Origin: an uncultured Bacteroidota bacterium
GTDB lineage: Bacteria; Bacteroidota; Bacteroidia; Flavobacteriales; Flavobacteriaceae
Length of the DNA stretch: 64,000 bases
NCBI GenBank assembly: GCA_902526165.1
Contig: CABZKA010000006.1
Span: forward strand, 1-64,000
Reading direction: 5' to 3'
The notes under the pieces were generated by a model that saw only the letters and a program-made list of their open reading frames with translations, ran no database searches and had not been told where the DNA came from. The stretch's first letter is position 1. Every line of letters begins with the position of its first letter. Shown one piece after another: positions 21,183 through 31,439 of this stretch. Position numbers and translations under genes: made by a program.

Positions 21183-22268
21183 TTAATGTTCAGTTTCACC
21201 ATGCTCCTCTACAGCAAATCCAAAATAAAGCGCGGATAACATAGTGAAAATGTACGCTTGTAATAACGCTACTAAAATCTCAATAATTGATATAAAAAAT
21301 GCAAGTACAAAAGACAAGCTACTCCCTATCAAATTTTGAAAAACAAACATTAAACCTATCAGACTGTATAGCACAATATGTCCAGCTTGAATGTTTGCGT
21401 ATAAACGTATTAGTAGTGAAAAAGGCTTTATAAATAGGCCTAAAAATTCGATTGGTGCCAATATTATTTTAAGCGGTATTGGTACTCCAGGCATCCAGAA
21501 AATATGTCCCCAATAATTTTTATTAGCGGTTAAATTAGTTAGTAAAAAAGTTAATAAGGCTAAGGAAAATGTTACTGCTATATTTCCGGTAACATTAACG
21601 CCTAAAGGTGTTAGTCCTAGCATATTCAAAAACCAAATAAAGAAGAAGACAGTTAAAAGGTAACTCATGTAATTTTTGTACTTTTTTCGTCCAATTCCTG
21701 GAATTGCGATTTCATCTCTAACATATAAAATTATTGGCTCCAAAAATCTACCTACACCATCAGCAATACCATTGTTTCTTAAGTAAGATCTCGCAAGTGA
21801 GTTAAATAAAAATAACATCAAAAAGGAAACAAGAAGTATGGTTACAATATTTTTTGTAATTGAAAAATCTAAAGGTTTTTCATTTGTTATTTTACCGTTT
21901 TCGTCTTTAATTATATCACCCTGAAGGTTTGTCTTATAAATTTTATTATTGTCATAATTCATTCTGTAAAAACTTTCATTATCGGCTACAACCTCTTTGC
22001 CGTGCTTAAAGTCAGATGACATAAAAAACTTGAAACCATTATCGTATAAAATTACAGGAAGTGGTAATTCTATGTAAACTTTTTTTCCATCAGCTTTTGT
22101 GTAAGAAGTCAAATAAAAACTGTGAGAATCTTTGAGGTGATGGGTAATATATTTTTTAATCTCTGTTTTTTTATCCTTTTTTTCATCAAAGGGTTCAGCC
22201 GAAAAAGCACTACAAAAAACTAAAGTTGAAAATAGGGTTACAAGTAGAAATTTTTTTGAAAAAAACAT
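21183..22268 (-). CDS. atpB: F1F0 ATP synthase subunit a
   Basis: FIKPFSLLIRLYANIQAGHIV and Bacteroidetes-type N-terminal extension. Confidence 0.95.
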   Translation of the reverse strand: MFFSKKFLLVTLFSTLVFCSAFSAEPFDEKKDKKTEIKKYITHHLKDSHSFYLTSYTKADGKKVYIELPLPVILYDNGFKFFMSSDFKHGKEVVADNESFYRMNYDNNKIYKTNLQGDIIKDENGKITNEKPLDFSITKNIVTILLVSFLMLFLFNSLARSYLRNNGIADGVGRFLEPIILYVRDEIAIPGIGRKKYKNYMSYLLTVFFFIWFLNMLGLTPLGVNVTGNIAVTFSLALLTFLLTNLTANKNYWGHIFWMPGVPIPLKIILAPIEFLGLFIKPFSLLIRLYANIQAGHIVLYSLIGLMFVFQNLIGSSLSFVLAFFISIIEILVALLQAYIFTMLSALYFGFAVEEHGETEH

Positions 22269-22327
22269 TTCAGATTTTCTGTAAAATATATGCCCCCAAA
22301 GTTAGGATAATTAGTTAAAAAATAAAG

Positions 22328-22561
22328 CTATTTATTAAGTTTATTTACTTGTTTATAAACAATGTAGAACGCTAAAATAAAACCTAAAAATGTTAGTGAA
22401 AAAGTAAATAATTTTTGGAAATTATAATGATAATCCAGCCACTTACCAAGTCTTGAAAAAAGGAACATGATGATCCCCATTTCAAAACTAATTACAACAA
22501 AAACCAATAAAGGATTAGGCTGTTTTTTCAGACTGTATTTTATTTTCTGATTTGCCTTCAA
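22328..22561 (-). CDS. AtpZ/AtpI family small membrane protein
   Basis: 77 aa, two TMs, G-W-D motif (LGKWLDYHYN), directly upstream of atpB. Confidence 0.75.
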   Translation of the reverse strand: MKANQKIKYSLKKQPNPLLVFVVISFEMGIIMFLFSRLGKWLDYHYNFQKLFTFSLTFLGFILAFYIVYKQVNKLNK

Positions 22562-22919
22562 CAGCTTTCAGCTGTTTACCAGATTTCATCGAAATTGAAG
22601 CATCTACTTGAGCACCTTCTTCGACTGAAAGTTTTCCTGTTACAATATCTCCCTGGATTAATGACTCGGACATCAATGAAAGTGTTTCAGCAACTTCAAT
22701 TTTACCAGAAACAGAGCCAGAAATATCAGCATTAGAAGAATTGATTTTACCATTGATTTTACCTGATTTTCCAACAACAACTTTTCCAGTTGTTGTTATA
22801 TTTCCCTCAACAATACCATCGATTCTAAAGTCTGCTTTTGAGTAAATATCCCCTACAATTTTTGTGGATGACTCAATTATATCTACGGATGGTGATGAAA
22901 AAAATTTATTCTCTGCCAT
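22515..22919 (-). CDS. Bactofilin / polymer-forming cytoskeletal protein
   Basis: Repeating beta-helix IVGDIYSKADFRIDGIVEGNITTTGKVVVGKSGKING. Confidence 0.85.
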   Translation of the reverse strand: MAENKFFSSPSVDIIESSTKIVGDIYSKADFRIDGIVEGNITTTGKVVVGKSGKINGKINSSNADISGSVSGKIEVAETLSLMSESLIQGDIVTGKLSVEEGAQVDASISMKSGKQLKAVEGKSENKIQSEKTA

Positions 22920-22922
22920 AAT

Positions 22923-25262
22923 CTAATTTTTATTTATTTCTAATGTTTTAAATATCAGCATATTAATATACTGGGAGGTTGAAAGTACAAAATATTTATC
23001 GTTTGACAATATTTTTTTGTTTTGGATAATCAAGTCCACAAACTCTTCCGCCTTAACTCTACTACCTAAACCATATTTAACCAAAAGATATGTATTCTTG
23101 TCATATGGCTCCTGAACAAATCCATACCCACTTAGCAATTCATGCATTTTTTTTTCGTTGTAAATAAAAGCTAAAATATAATCGTTATCGTTATATGAAA
23201 TTTTATTTTCTACAAGACCCTCAACGTATTTAATTTTTTTTGATAAATAGTCTGTCTTTTCTGGATAGAGGACATTTATGTTTTTTAACTCTTCCAAGTA
23301 TTTACTTGGTTTGTAAAGCCTACCTAATACTTTCAGCTTTTGTTCATATAGACTAAACCTAAAGTCTCGACTTGCTGATAAATTAATTAACGAATCAATA
23401 ACTTTTAACGCTAACGGGTGCTTATTTAATTCGATTGTATTTTTAATATAACCGACTAAAGAGTCTTTAGTATTTTCTGAAAGTGCTTCAAGTTGTTGAT
23501 TGCTCAAAAACTTTGCATAAGTTGACTGAGGATAATTATTTGTAATAAACTCCTTAATCTCCATTGCTTTTTTAGGTGCGTTAAATTCCTTTGATGAATA
23601 TATTTGATGTAAATAGTATTTGCTTTGAAGAAACTCTTTCTCTTGAACTTTTCCCATTAACTTAACTTTTGACAGTGCATCCTCTGAACTTATTTGGTCG
23701 TTGAAATATTCGTATAAATACAGTCCTAGCTTTGAAAGGTTTTCATTAGAAATATTCAAAAGACTATCTTTATCTTGTTTTGATCTAGGAAGATCATTAA
23801 AAGATCTAAGATCTTCCATAACTTCTTGCTTATTCTCATTTTGCAAAACTGTATTTGAAGACCCAACAGAATAAGTTCTCCAATTGTCAACATTCGTCCG
23901 GTTTCCCCATTTTATTAAAAAAATTCTTTTTCCATTTTGAATAGCAAGTTGATTATCAAAGTAAAATGAACTTAGGGATGTGTTTAAAGTTTTTTTCTTT
24001 TCCTGATTAATTATATTTAACTCGTTTTCTTTATTGTTAAGCATCGTGTTGATTTCCTCATCAGAAAATTGGCTCATATATATCAATGAATCAATTTTTT
24101 TGTTTTGTTGAACTAAATCTGAAATTAAGTTTAACTTCTCTCTTTGCTCGTTCAACAGTAAATAACTCTTTGAATTAGGGTCATAGTATGTGATTAAGGT
24201 GTCCAAATAATTGGAGGAAACTAAGTATTCTTTATTTTTTAACTCTGTTAAGAAAAGTTCGTTGTAAGCATTGGTAAATAGGTTTATGTCTCTTTCGTTA
24301 ATTCTAATTGCTTGTTTTAAAAGAGTTTTTGCCTTATCGTCTTCGTTTACTAGCAATAGTTTTTTTGCATTATAAAAATTAATCCTAGGAATTTGGTTAA
24401 AGCTTCTCAGGTCAGAGCTTAGATTTGAAAAATCCTTTTCTTTTGATTCTTTGCTTAGATTTAAATTAAATAGCTTGGCATTGATTACCAGGCCAGAGGC
24501 TTTACTCTTATGTGATTTAATTGTTTTTGAGAAATACACTTTTGATGAATCTTTTAGGCCCTTCTGCATATAAACTTGCCCAATTATAAAATTTGACCTT
24601 GCGTTTTGATTTTTATCTTTTGAGAAAATAATCGACTTTTTCAAATTAGAAATTAATGAGTCGTACTCTTTATTAGAATAGTTGACCTCCGATTTAGCCA
24701 GGTATAATTTTGATTTATTTTCATCTGAAAGAGCTTCCTTTTTGATTGCTTGATCAATTATTGAATAAGCTAAGTTTCTTTGTCCTAAATTAGAATTAAT
24801 TAGTGCTTTCCAAAAGGTTGCTTCACACCAAACGTCAGTTATTTTTTCCTGTTTTGTTATATAATTGAAAGCTTGCAGAGAAGAAATAAACCTTTTGTCG
24901 TAAAATCTAGATTTTCCAAGAAGCAAGTAAGCCTTATTGATATAGTCTGAGTCTAAATTGTTTTCATTTCCAAACCTTTGAATAACTTTTATTGCTTTTT
25001 CCTCAGATCTTGTGAAGTTTTTAGTCGGATAGTCTGATTCTAATTCAAGTACATTATTAAGCATGATTGGTGGTAATATTTCCCAATAGTTTTCCAGGTA
25101 TAGATCCTTAAGTTTATTAACACCTTCATCTAAGAAAAGATTGCCATTGAAAAGTATATTAAATTTTGCCTTAAGTGGTTTTAATGAAACAATAGGCTCT
25201 TTTTTTGCAGAACAAGAAATAAATAATAGTATCAAAAAAACAAGGCTTAGCTTTTTATACAT
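22923..25262 (-). CDS. TPR-rich lipoprotein, PorW/SprE-like type IX secretion component
   Basis: Lipobox LLFISCSA; KFNILFNGNLFLDEG...YLENYWEILPP near N-terminus; TPR content; locus next to bactofilin/atp. Confidence 0.7.
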   Translation of the reverse strand: MYKKLSLVFLILLFISCSAKKEPIVSLKPLKAKFNILFNGNLFLDEGVNKLKDLYLENYWEILPPIMLNNVLELESDYPTKNFTRSEEKAIKVIQRFGNENNLDSDYINKAYLLLGKSRFYDKRFISSLQAFNYITKQEKITDVWCEATFWKALINSNLGQRNLAYSIIDQAIKKEALSDENKSKLYLAKSEVNYSNKEYDSLISNLKKSIIFSKDKNQNARSNFIIGQVYMQKGLKDSSKVYFSKTIKSHKSKASGLVINAKLFNLNLSKESKEKDFSNLSSDLRSFNQIPRINFYNAKKLLLVNEDDKAKTLLKQAIRINERDINLFTNAYNELFLTELKNKEYLVSSNYLDTLITYYDPNSKSYLLLNEQREKLNLISDLVQQNKKIDSLIYMSQFSDEEINTMLNNKENELNIINQEKKKTLNTSLSSFYFDNQLAIQNGKRIFLIKWGNRTNVDNWRTYSVGSSNTVLQNENKQEVMEDLRSFNDLPRSKQDKDSLLNISNENLSKLGLYLYEYFNDQISSEDALSKVKLMGKVQEKEFLQSKYYLHQIYSSKEFNAPKKAMEIKEFITNNYPQSTYAKFLSNQQLEALSENTKDSLVGYIKNTIELNKHPLALKVIDSLINLSASRDFRFSLYEQKLKVLGRLYKPSKYLEELKNINVLYPEKTDYLSKKIKYVEGLVENKISYNDNDYILAFIYNEKKMHELLSGYGFVQEPYDKNTYLLVKYGLGSRVKAEEFVDLIIQNKKILSNDKYFVLSTSQYINMLIFKTLEINKN

Positions 25263-25301
25263 CGTATTTAATTCTAAAATATTTCATATAATTGCACGAA
25301 T

Positions 25302-25589
25302 ATGGCAAACACTACAAATGTAACAGTAATTTTAGATGATGAAAAACTCGAATTTGTCATGGATTCTGATAAGACGATATTAGACGGTGCTTTAGAAAAT
25401 GGAATTGATGCCCCACATTCATGTCAAGGTGGCATCTGTACTACATGTATCTGTAAGGTTGTTTCAGGCAAAGCAGAAATGGAAGATGTATATGCCCTTT
25501 CTGATGAGGAGCAAAACGAAGGTTTTGTTCTTGCCTGTATTTCCAAACCTTTAGGCGATAAAATAACAATTGATTTTGATGATGTTTAG
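25302..25589 (+). CDS. 2Fe-2S ferredoxin
   Basis: APHSCQGGICTTCICKVVSG cysteine motif. Confidence 0.9.
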   Translation: MANTTNVTVILDDEKLEFVMDSDKTILDGALENGIDAPHSCQGGICTTCICKVVSGKAEMEDVYALSDEEQNEGFVLACISKPLGDKITIDFDDV

Positions 25590-26620
25590 TAGGTTAGAAT
25601 TGCCTCAGCTCTTGTCAACACTTCATTGTAACTTATTGATCTCATTGCATCTTCATATCCATCAAGATCCTTGTTCCCGTAGATAGAGTTGGGAACCATG
25701 GGGTATTTTTCTCTATCAATACATAATTGATTTTCAGGTCTTGAATTAAAGGTTGAAAAACCAGCATAAGGATGGGTAAGCCCCCAGATAGTAATAACGG
25801 GTATATTATAAATAGACGCTATATGGCCGTTAGCAGAATCCATTGATATCATTAAATCTAAATTTGAAATCAAGGCAATTTCATTTTCAAATCCACCCAA
25901 ACTTGAACTTGAATAAACATTCTTAAATGCTTTTGACCATTTTTCAATTATCTCCATTTCAAATTTTCCAAAGCCAAATAAAAAAACTGTATGTTTTTGA
26001 TCTAAAAACCCTACTACTTTCTGCATTAAGTCTAGGGGATACATCTTTGTTGAATATCTAGCAAAGGGGGCAACCCCTATTAGTTTTCGGTTTGTTAGTT
26101 CAATCTTTTCAGTATTTAAATTAAATTTTTGTGATGGAGGGAAATAATGATCTGTGGTTAAGTCAATATCAAACCCTAGCTTGTTAAACACCTCTTGGTA
26201 ATTAAAATAAACTGATGTTAATGGTTTGAATATTTTATTTTTTTTTCTTGTAAGCGCTTTTCTTTCACTTCTTTTTTTATCAACAGAAACAACCACGTGA
26301 AATGATAGTTGAAACAAAAACTTTAGAAGGCGAGTTCTTAATACGCTATGAAGATCCGCAATTTTATTGGGGTTGGTTTTTTTTAGGTCCCTAAAAAGCC
26401 TTATAAGTCCAAAAAATCCTTTGTGTCTTTTTTTAAAGTCTACTTCAAAAAATGTTATGTTTTTAAATTCACCAAAAAAAGGAGTAAACTTTTTTCTTGT
26501 GACAAAAACAAATTTTTCATTTGGATATTTTTTTTCAAGACATCGGAGAACTGGAATCGTCATTACCACATCTCCTAAAGATGAAAATCTTAGAATCAAG
26601 GTTTTTTTTTCATCAATCAT
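25586..26620 (-). CDS. Glycosyltransferase family 9 protein (heptosyltransferase-like)
   Basis: LILRFSSLGDVVMTIPVLRCLEKKYP; DSANGHIASIYNIPVITIWGLTHP. Confidence 0.85.
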   Translation of the reverse strand: MIDEKKTLILRFSSLGDVVMTIPVLRCLEKKYPNEKFVFVTRKKFTPFFGEFKNITFFEVDFKKRHKGFFGLIRLFRDLKKTNPNKIADLHSVLRTRLLKFLFQLSFHVVVSVDKKRSERKALTRKKNKIFKPLTSVYFNYQEVFNKLGFDIDLTTDHYFPPSQKFNLNTEKIELTNRKLIGVAPFARYSTKMYPLDLMQKVVGFLDQKHTVFLFGFGKFEMEIIEKWSKAFKNVYSSSSLGGFENEIALISNLDLMISMDSANGHIASIYNIPVITIWGLTHPYAGFSTFNSRPENQLCIDREKYPMVPNSIYGNKDLDGYEDAMRSISYNEVLTRAEAILTY

Positions 26621-27224
26621 TTTGCGAATAAAGCTCTGGGTTTAGAGATTCATCATTATACATTTTCATTTGCTTATAGGTTGCTATTCTTACTTTTCCA
26701 CTTGAAATATTATCAAATAATTGATCTATAGCCATAGATAAATTTGATTTTTGCTCCAATAAAGTACTCAGTTTTAATGAGCATTTTTTTCTATGATCTA
26801 TTGAGGCAGTATCTCTTTCAGCCTCCTCTTTCATATGATATATTTTTAATGACAAGATTGACAATCGGTCAATAGCCCAAGCTGGAGTTTCTGTATTTAA
26901 AATTGCTTCCTGTTTGAGGTTTTTTGCGGAATATTTTTTAAAAAAGTAATCATCCAACTCTTCAACCATATCAGTTCTGTCTTGATTACTTGAGTCAATT
27001 CTTCTTTTTATTTTTAGGGCTTCAAAGGGCTCAATATTTGGTTTTCTTATAATGTCCTCTAAATGCCACTGAACAGTATCAATCCAGCACTTATTGTAAA
27101 TGATTTTTTCAAGCGATGAAGAATCACTGAAGGGGTTGGTTTTTTTCCCGTCTACAGAGTTAGAAATGTGGTAATCATCAATGGCTATTTTAAAGACCTT
27201 ATTACAAACTGAGCTTACTGACAT
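26613..27224 (-). CDS. DUF4254-like protein
   Basis: Family-like sequence (IDSSNQDRTDMVEELDD, NTETPAWAIDRLSILSLKIYHM) adjacent to GT9. Confidence 0.7.
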   Translation of the reverse strand: MSVSSVCNKVFKIAIDDYHISNSVDGKKTNPFSDSSSLEKIIYNKCWIDTVQWHLEDIIRKPNIEPFEALKIKRRIDSSNQDRTDMVEELDDYFFKKYSAKNLKQEAILNTETPAWAIDRLSILSLKIYHMKEEAERDTASIDHRKKCSLKLSTLLEQKSNLSMAIDQLFDNISSGKVRIATYKQMKMYNDESLNPELYSQND

Positions 27225-27283
27225 TTTTAATTAAATATATGAACTATATTCAAAATTAGATTAAATTTGCAAAAGCAGATACT

Positions 27284-27514
27284 ATGGAGGTAAAAGATTT
27301 ATTTGCAGCAATTGAGTTTCTATTCGTAGAGGTTTTATTCATACCCTTTGACTTCATTCGTTTAGAAATTTCTAACTGGATTTTTCAGAACGCTATCAAT
27401 TTTAGTTTGATGTTAGTTATTGCCTCCGCATTGGTGTATTGGACCCTTCAACTAGTAAAGTTTGATAAGTCTGGTAAGGAAGATAAAGATGTAACAGCTC
27501 ACTCTTTTCTATAA
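27284..27514 (+). CDS. Small conserved membrane protein (DUF6341-like)
   Basis: 76 aa, single TM, ALVYWTLQLVKFDKSGKED. Confidence 0.6.
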   Translation: MEVKDLFAAIEFLFVEVLFIPFDFIRLEISNWIFQNAINFSLMLVIASALVYWTLQLVKFDKSGKEDKDVTAHSFL

Positions 27515-28777
27515 ATCAAATCCGATATCTTTTCGAAAAGTCTTTCCTTGAAACTGTATTTTAGAGATTGTCTTATATGATTTTTTAAGCGCTTCCTTCA
27601 AATTAGGAGCAGTTGACACAACAGATAAAACTCTTCCCCCATTTGTATAAACCTCATCATTTTTCTTTAATGTACCTGCATGAAATATCACACTTCCCTC
27701 AACACTTTCAATACCCGAAATTACTTTTCCTTTCTCATATTTCTCTGGGTATCCACCTGAGGCTAATACAATGTTTACAAAATAATTTGAGTCCACCTCG
27801 AATTCTAACTCGTCCAAGGTTTGGTTATCACAACTAATCAAAAGATCCAAAAAATCATTTTTTAATCTCGATAATACCACTTGGGTTTCAGGATCTCCCA
27901 TTCTAACGTTATACTCTATTACATAGGGTTCGTTGTTGACATTTATTAATCCAATGAAAATAAAACCTTTATAATCAATATTCTCGTTTTTAATACCCTC
28001 AACTGTAGGTTTTATGATTTTATCTTCGATTTTTTGTTTTAAAGTTTTATCTAAAAAGGGTACTGGAGAAACAGAACCCATACCACCAGTATTTAGACCT
28101 GTGTCATTTTCTCCAATTCTTTTATAATCTTTTGCGTATGGTAAAACTTTATAATTTTTTCCATCAAATAAAACAAAGCATGACACTTCAATTCCATTAA
28201 GAAACTCTTCAACAACTACAGTTTTTGACGATTCTCCAAACTTACCAAGCAACATTTCTTCTAATTGTGTTTTTGCCTCTATAATATTATCAATTATTAA
28301 AACTCCTTTGCCAGCAGCAGGTCCGTCTGCCTTTAAAACATATGGGGGTTTGATTGTCTCAAGATAATCTAGCCCATCTTGAATTTGAGTCTGTGAAAAA
28401 GACCTGTATTTTGCTGTTGGAATATTATATTTTTGCATGAAATTTTTAGCAAAATCCTTACTACCTTCAAGTTGTGCTCCTTTTTTTGAAGGTCCTATTA
28501 CTGCAGTATTATTTGTTATAGGATCTTTTTTTAAATAATCTTGAATTCCCTCAATTAAAGGAATTTCGGGACCTACCAAAACCATATCAATTTTTAGATC
28601 AACTACTTTTGATTTTATGAATTCTAAATCCTCCTTTTGTGTGTATATTGGGGTTGACAATTCTTGAGTACCAGCATTTGGGTTAATTGAAAAAATATTG
28701 ATGTTTTTTCTTGACTGACTTAGCTTCCAAATAAACGCACTTTCTCTAGCCCCTGAACCAACAATTAATATATTCAC
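27509..28777 (-). CDS. purD: Phosphoribosylamine--glycine ligase
   Basis: NILIVGSGARESAFIWKL; ATP-grasp core; NVRMGDPETQVVLSRL. Confidence 0.95.
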   Translation of the reverse strand: MNILIVGSGARESAFIWKLSQSRKNINIFSINPNAGTQELSTPIYTQKEDLEFIKSKVVDLKIDMVLVGPEIPLIEGIQDYLKKDPITNNTAVIGPSKKGAQLEGSKDFAKNFMQKYNIPTAKYRSFSQTQIQDGLDYLETIKPPYVLKADGPAAGKGVLIIDNIIEAKTQLEEMLLGKFGESSKTVVVEEFLNGIEVSCFVLFDGKNYKVLPYAKDYKRIGENDTGLNTGGMGSVSPVPFLDKTLKQKIEDKIIKPTVEGIKNENIDYKGFIFIGLINVNNEPYVIEYNVRMGDPETQVVLSRLKNDFLDLLISCDNQTLDELEFEVDSNYFVNIVLASGGYPEKYEKGKVISGIESVEGSVIFHAGTLKKNDEVYTNGGRVLSVVSTAPNLKEALKKSYKTISKIQFQGKTFRKDIGFDL

Positions 28778-28793
28778 AAAATAAAATTAAAGC

Positions 28794-30305
28794 TTAATTT
28801 TTAGATTCTATTTTTTTAATGTACTTATTTAAACCAAGGACAAATTCTCTATTATTGGATAGTCGTGGAACCTTGTTTTGGCCACCTAATTTTCCTAGGG
28901 ATTTCATATAGTTTTTAAATGTTCCCATTGGCACATTAACCACCTTTAATGGTTGTAAAACCTTTCCCTCTACCAAGTCTTTGTAATATATGTTTTGATT
29001 CTTCATTTCAGAATCAATAATTTCTGCAAATTTATCAATCGGGCCAGTGTCTTTATCAAATTCGATCCACCACTCATGGTGAGGCAAGTCTGGTTTTGAA
29101 ACATTAATCATTGGTGCGACAGTAAACTCTTTGACCAATAGTTTGGTCTTATCTATTGCACACTTTATACTTTGCTCCACTTCTGAAGAAATAACATGCT
29201 CTCCAAATGCTGATATGAAGTGTTTATATCTTCCTGTTACGATTATTTTTGGCGGATTAATTGATTTGAACATAACAGTGTCACCAGTATTATAGGCCCA
29301 CAAACCTGCGTTTGTTGAAATTATCATTACATAATTTTTATTGAGTTTAACCTGTGATAGATTTAGCCGATTCGGTTGTTTTTTTTCAATCTGGTCAACC
29401 TCCAGAAACTCATAAAAAATTTCAGAATTATACTGCAAAAGAAGCGTGGGGTCATTTTGGTCATTTTGGTATGCAAAAAACCCCTCTGATGCAGGATAAT
29501 ATTCAATTGTGTTGATTTTTTTACCAATGAGTTTTAAGAAAATTCTTTTGTATGGCTCAAAGTTTACTCCTCCGTAAACAAATAATGATAGGTTCTTAAA
29601 TAAATTGATTATTTTTTTTTCTTTTTTATTGTGCAGTAGCCTCTCCAGATACATCTGCACCCATGATGGTATTCCTCCGATCACTCTTAGATCTTTTTCA
29701 TATGTCTCTTCACAGATAGCATCAATTTTTGACTCCCAATCATCTATTGAATTGGTCATCATTGATGGTAGGTTTCTGCTTTGTAAATACTTTGGAACAT
29801 GATGGGCTACTATTCCAGAAAGTCTCCCAATAAGAATTCCGTTCAAATGCTCTAGCACTGGTGAGCCTTGAATAAAAATATTTTTACCATTTAAAAACCC
29901 ACTATCTCCAGTTTCTTTAATATAAAAGAGTATTGCATCTCTTGATGAATTGATATGATTTGGCAAAGATTCTTTTGTTATTGGAATAAGTTTAACCCCG
30001 CTTGTTGTTCCTGATGTTTTCGCCAAGTACTTTGGCTTTCCTGGCCAAAGTATGTTTTCTTGACCTTTTTGGATGTCATTTATATAGTGTTTAAAGGATT
30101 CGTAATCCCTGATCGGAACCTTTTCTTTGAAATTATCATAATTTGAAATCTTATTGAACCCATGGTCTTTTCCAAATTTTGTCTTCAGCGCTTTTTTAAC
30201 TAACCTTTGGAGTATATCCTGTTGGATTTTAGTGACTTTTGTGTATGTTTTTTTTATTTTATTAACCCTAAAATGAGCCACGACTTTTGCAATAAGGCTG
30301 ATCAT
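28794..30305 (-). CDS. GH3 auxin-responsive promoter family protein
   Basis: GTTSGVKLIPIT, YPASEGFFAYQ, FISAFGEHVISSEVEQ typical of GH3 acyl-acid amido synthetase fold. Confidence 0.85.
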   Translation of the reverse strand: MISLIAKVVAHFRVNKIKKTYTKVTKIQQDILQRLVKKALKTKFGKDHGFNKISNYDNFKEKVPIRDYESFKHYINDIQKGQENILWPGKPKYLAKTSGTTSGVKLIPITKESLPNHINSSRDAILFYIKETGDSGFLNGKNIFIQGSPVLEHLNGILIGRLSGIVAHHVPKYLQSRNLPSMMTNSIDDWESKIDAICEETYEKDLRVIGGIPSWVQMYLERLLHNKKEKKIINLFKNLSLFVYGGVNFEPYKRIFLKLIGKKINTIEYYPASEGFFAYQNDQNDPTLLLQYNSEIFYEFLEVDQIEKKQPNRLNLSQVKLNKNYVMIISTNAGLWAYNTGDTVMFKSINPPKIIVTGRYKHFISAFGEHVISSEVEQSIKCAIDKTKLLVKEFTVAPMINVSKPDLPHHEWWIEFDKDTGPIDKFAEIIDSEMKNQNIYYKDLVEGKVLQPLKVVNVPMGTFKNYMKSLGKLGGQNKVPRLSNNREFVLGLNKYIKKIESKN

Positions 30306-30311
30306 AGGCTG

Positions 30312-31166
30312 TTAAAAAATAATAAAGTCCTCAGGGTTTATAGGGCCATTTGAGTCCCAAAGCTCAAAATGCAGGTGAGGTCCACTGGTTAGTTCTCCCG
30401 TGTTTCCTGAAAGAGCAACAACTTGGCCCTGCTTTACATAATCCCCTGTTTTGACTTTTGATAGATAGTTGTGTTTGTATACGCTTGTAAGCTGATCTTT
30501 GTGATATACAATTACAGTGTGTCCAGAATCAATTGTCCACTCAGACAATAGAACAATTCCGTCAGCTACAGCTTTTACCGGTGTTTGTTCTTTCAAGACA
30601 ATATCAATGCCATAGTGTTTGATGGAAACATCAAAAGACTCTATAATTATACCTCTTACAGGTGGAGACATTTCTAGGTTTAATGTTTGTGTCTCGGATT
30701 CAATAACGTTAAACTTGTCTTCTCTCTCAACAACTTTTCTAAGAATTGAATCTTCAACTCTCAGGCTCATATCTAACTCCGAAAGATCTACACTTATTCT
30801 TTGGCTTTCATTTGTGTATATATTCTTGTAATCTTCACCATTTATTGTTTGGAAAACAGCTTCAAGGTAGTTTTCATTTATTGAAAATTGATTGATTAGA
30901 GAGTCTAGTCTTTCTAGGTTGTTAATTGCTTGTGTTCTCATTTTCGTTGTGTCATAGCCTGGAATATATTCACGAACTGGTGTGAAAAAAATTATTGAGG
31001 TTGTGATTGAAACAATTATCAAGGAAAAAAAAGATCCTGTCAAAAAAACATTAGTCCTTGATAGTTTAAGTTTGAATTTTTCTTTGTAGGTTTTTTCTTC
31101 TTGAATAACAAGCCTGTAATTTTTAGATTCTCTTTTTTTTATATTATTCTTTTTTGAGCTTTCCAT
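30312..31166 (-). CDS. M23 family metallopeptidase
   Basis: HYGIDIVLKEQTPVKAVADGIV ... SGNTGELTSGPHLHFELW. Confidence 0.88.
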   Translation of the reverse strand: MESSKKNNIKKRESKNYRLVIQEEKTYKEKFKLKLSRTNVFLTGSFFSLIIVSITTSIIFFTPVREYIPGYDTTKMRTQAINNLERLDSLINQFSINENYLEAVFQTINGEDYKNIYTNESQRISVDLSELDMSLRVEDSILRKVVEREDKFNVIESETQTLNLEMSPPVRGIIIESFDVSIKHYGIDIVLKEQTPVKAVADGIVLLSEWTIDSGHTVIVYHKDQLTSVYKHNYLSKVKTGDYVKQGQVVALSGNTGELTSGPHLHFELWDSNGPINPEDFIIF

Positions 31167-31256
31167 CTATAACAGCAAATATAACAAACAGTAAGTTTTA
31201 CATTACAATCAATGAAAGAGTAAATTTTATTTTTAAATTAGCATTAAATATTTAGT

Positions 31257-31439
31257 ATGAGCTTATATTTATTTTATGCAATTGGTCCTTGGCAAATAAT
31301 TATAATTGTAGCTGTAATTCTGTTACTTTTTGGAGGTAAAAAAATTCCTGAACTCATGGGTGGATTTGGTAAGGGCATAAAAGAATTTAAAAAAGCAACT
31401 AAAGAAGAGGATAAGGAAGAGGACAAGGAGTCTAAATAG
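31257..31439 (+). CDS. tatA: Twin-arginine translocase subunit TatA/TatE
   Basis: [38 protein letters not shown]. Confidence 0.93.
   Translation: MSLYLFYAIGPWQIIIIVAVILLLFGGKKIPELMGGFGKGIKEFKKATKEEDKEEDKESK

Noticed and set aside
26290-26305. Third parS-like site (ACCACGTGAAAT) in the GT9 gene
   Set aside because: Shares only the CACGTGAAA core; too degenerate compared with the two perfect sites.
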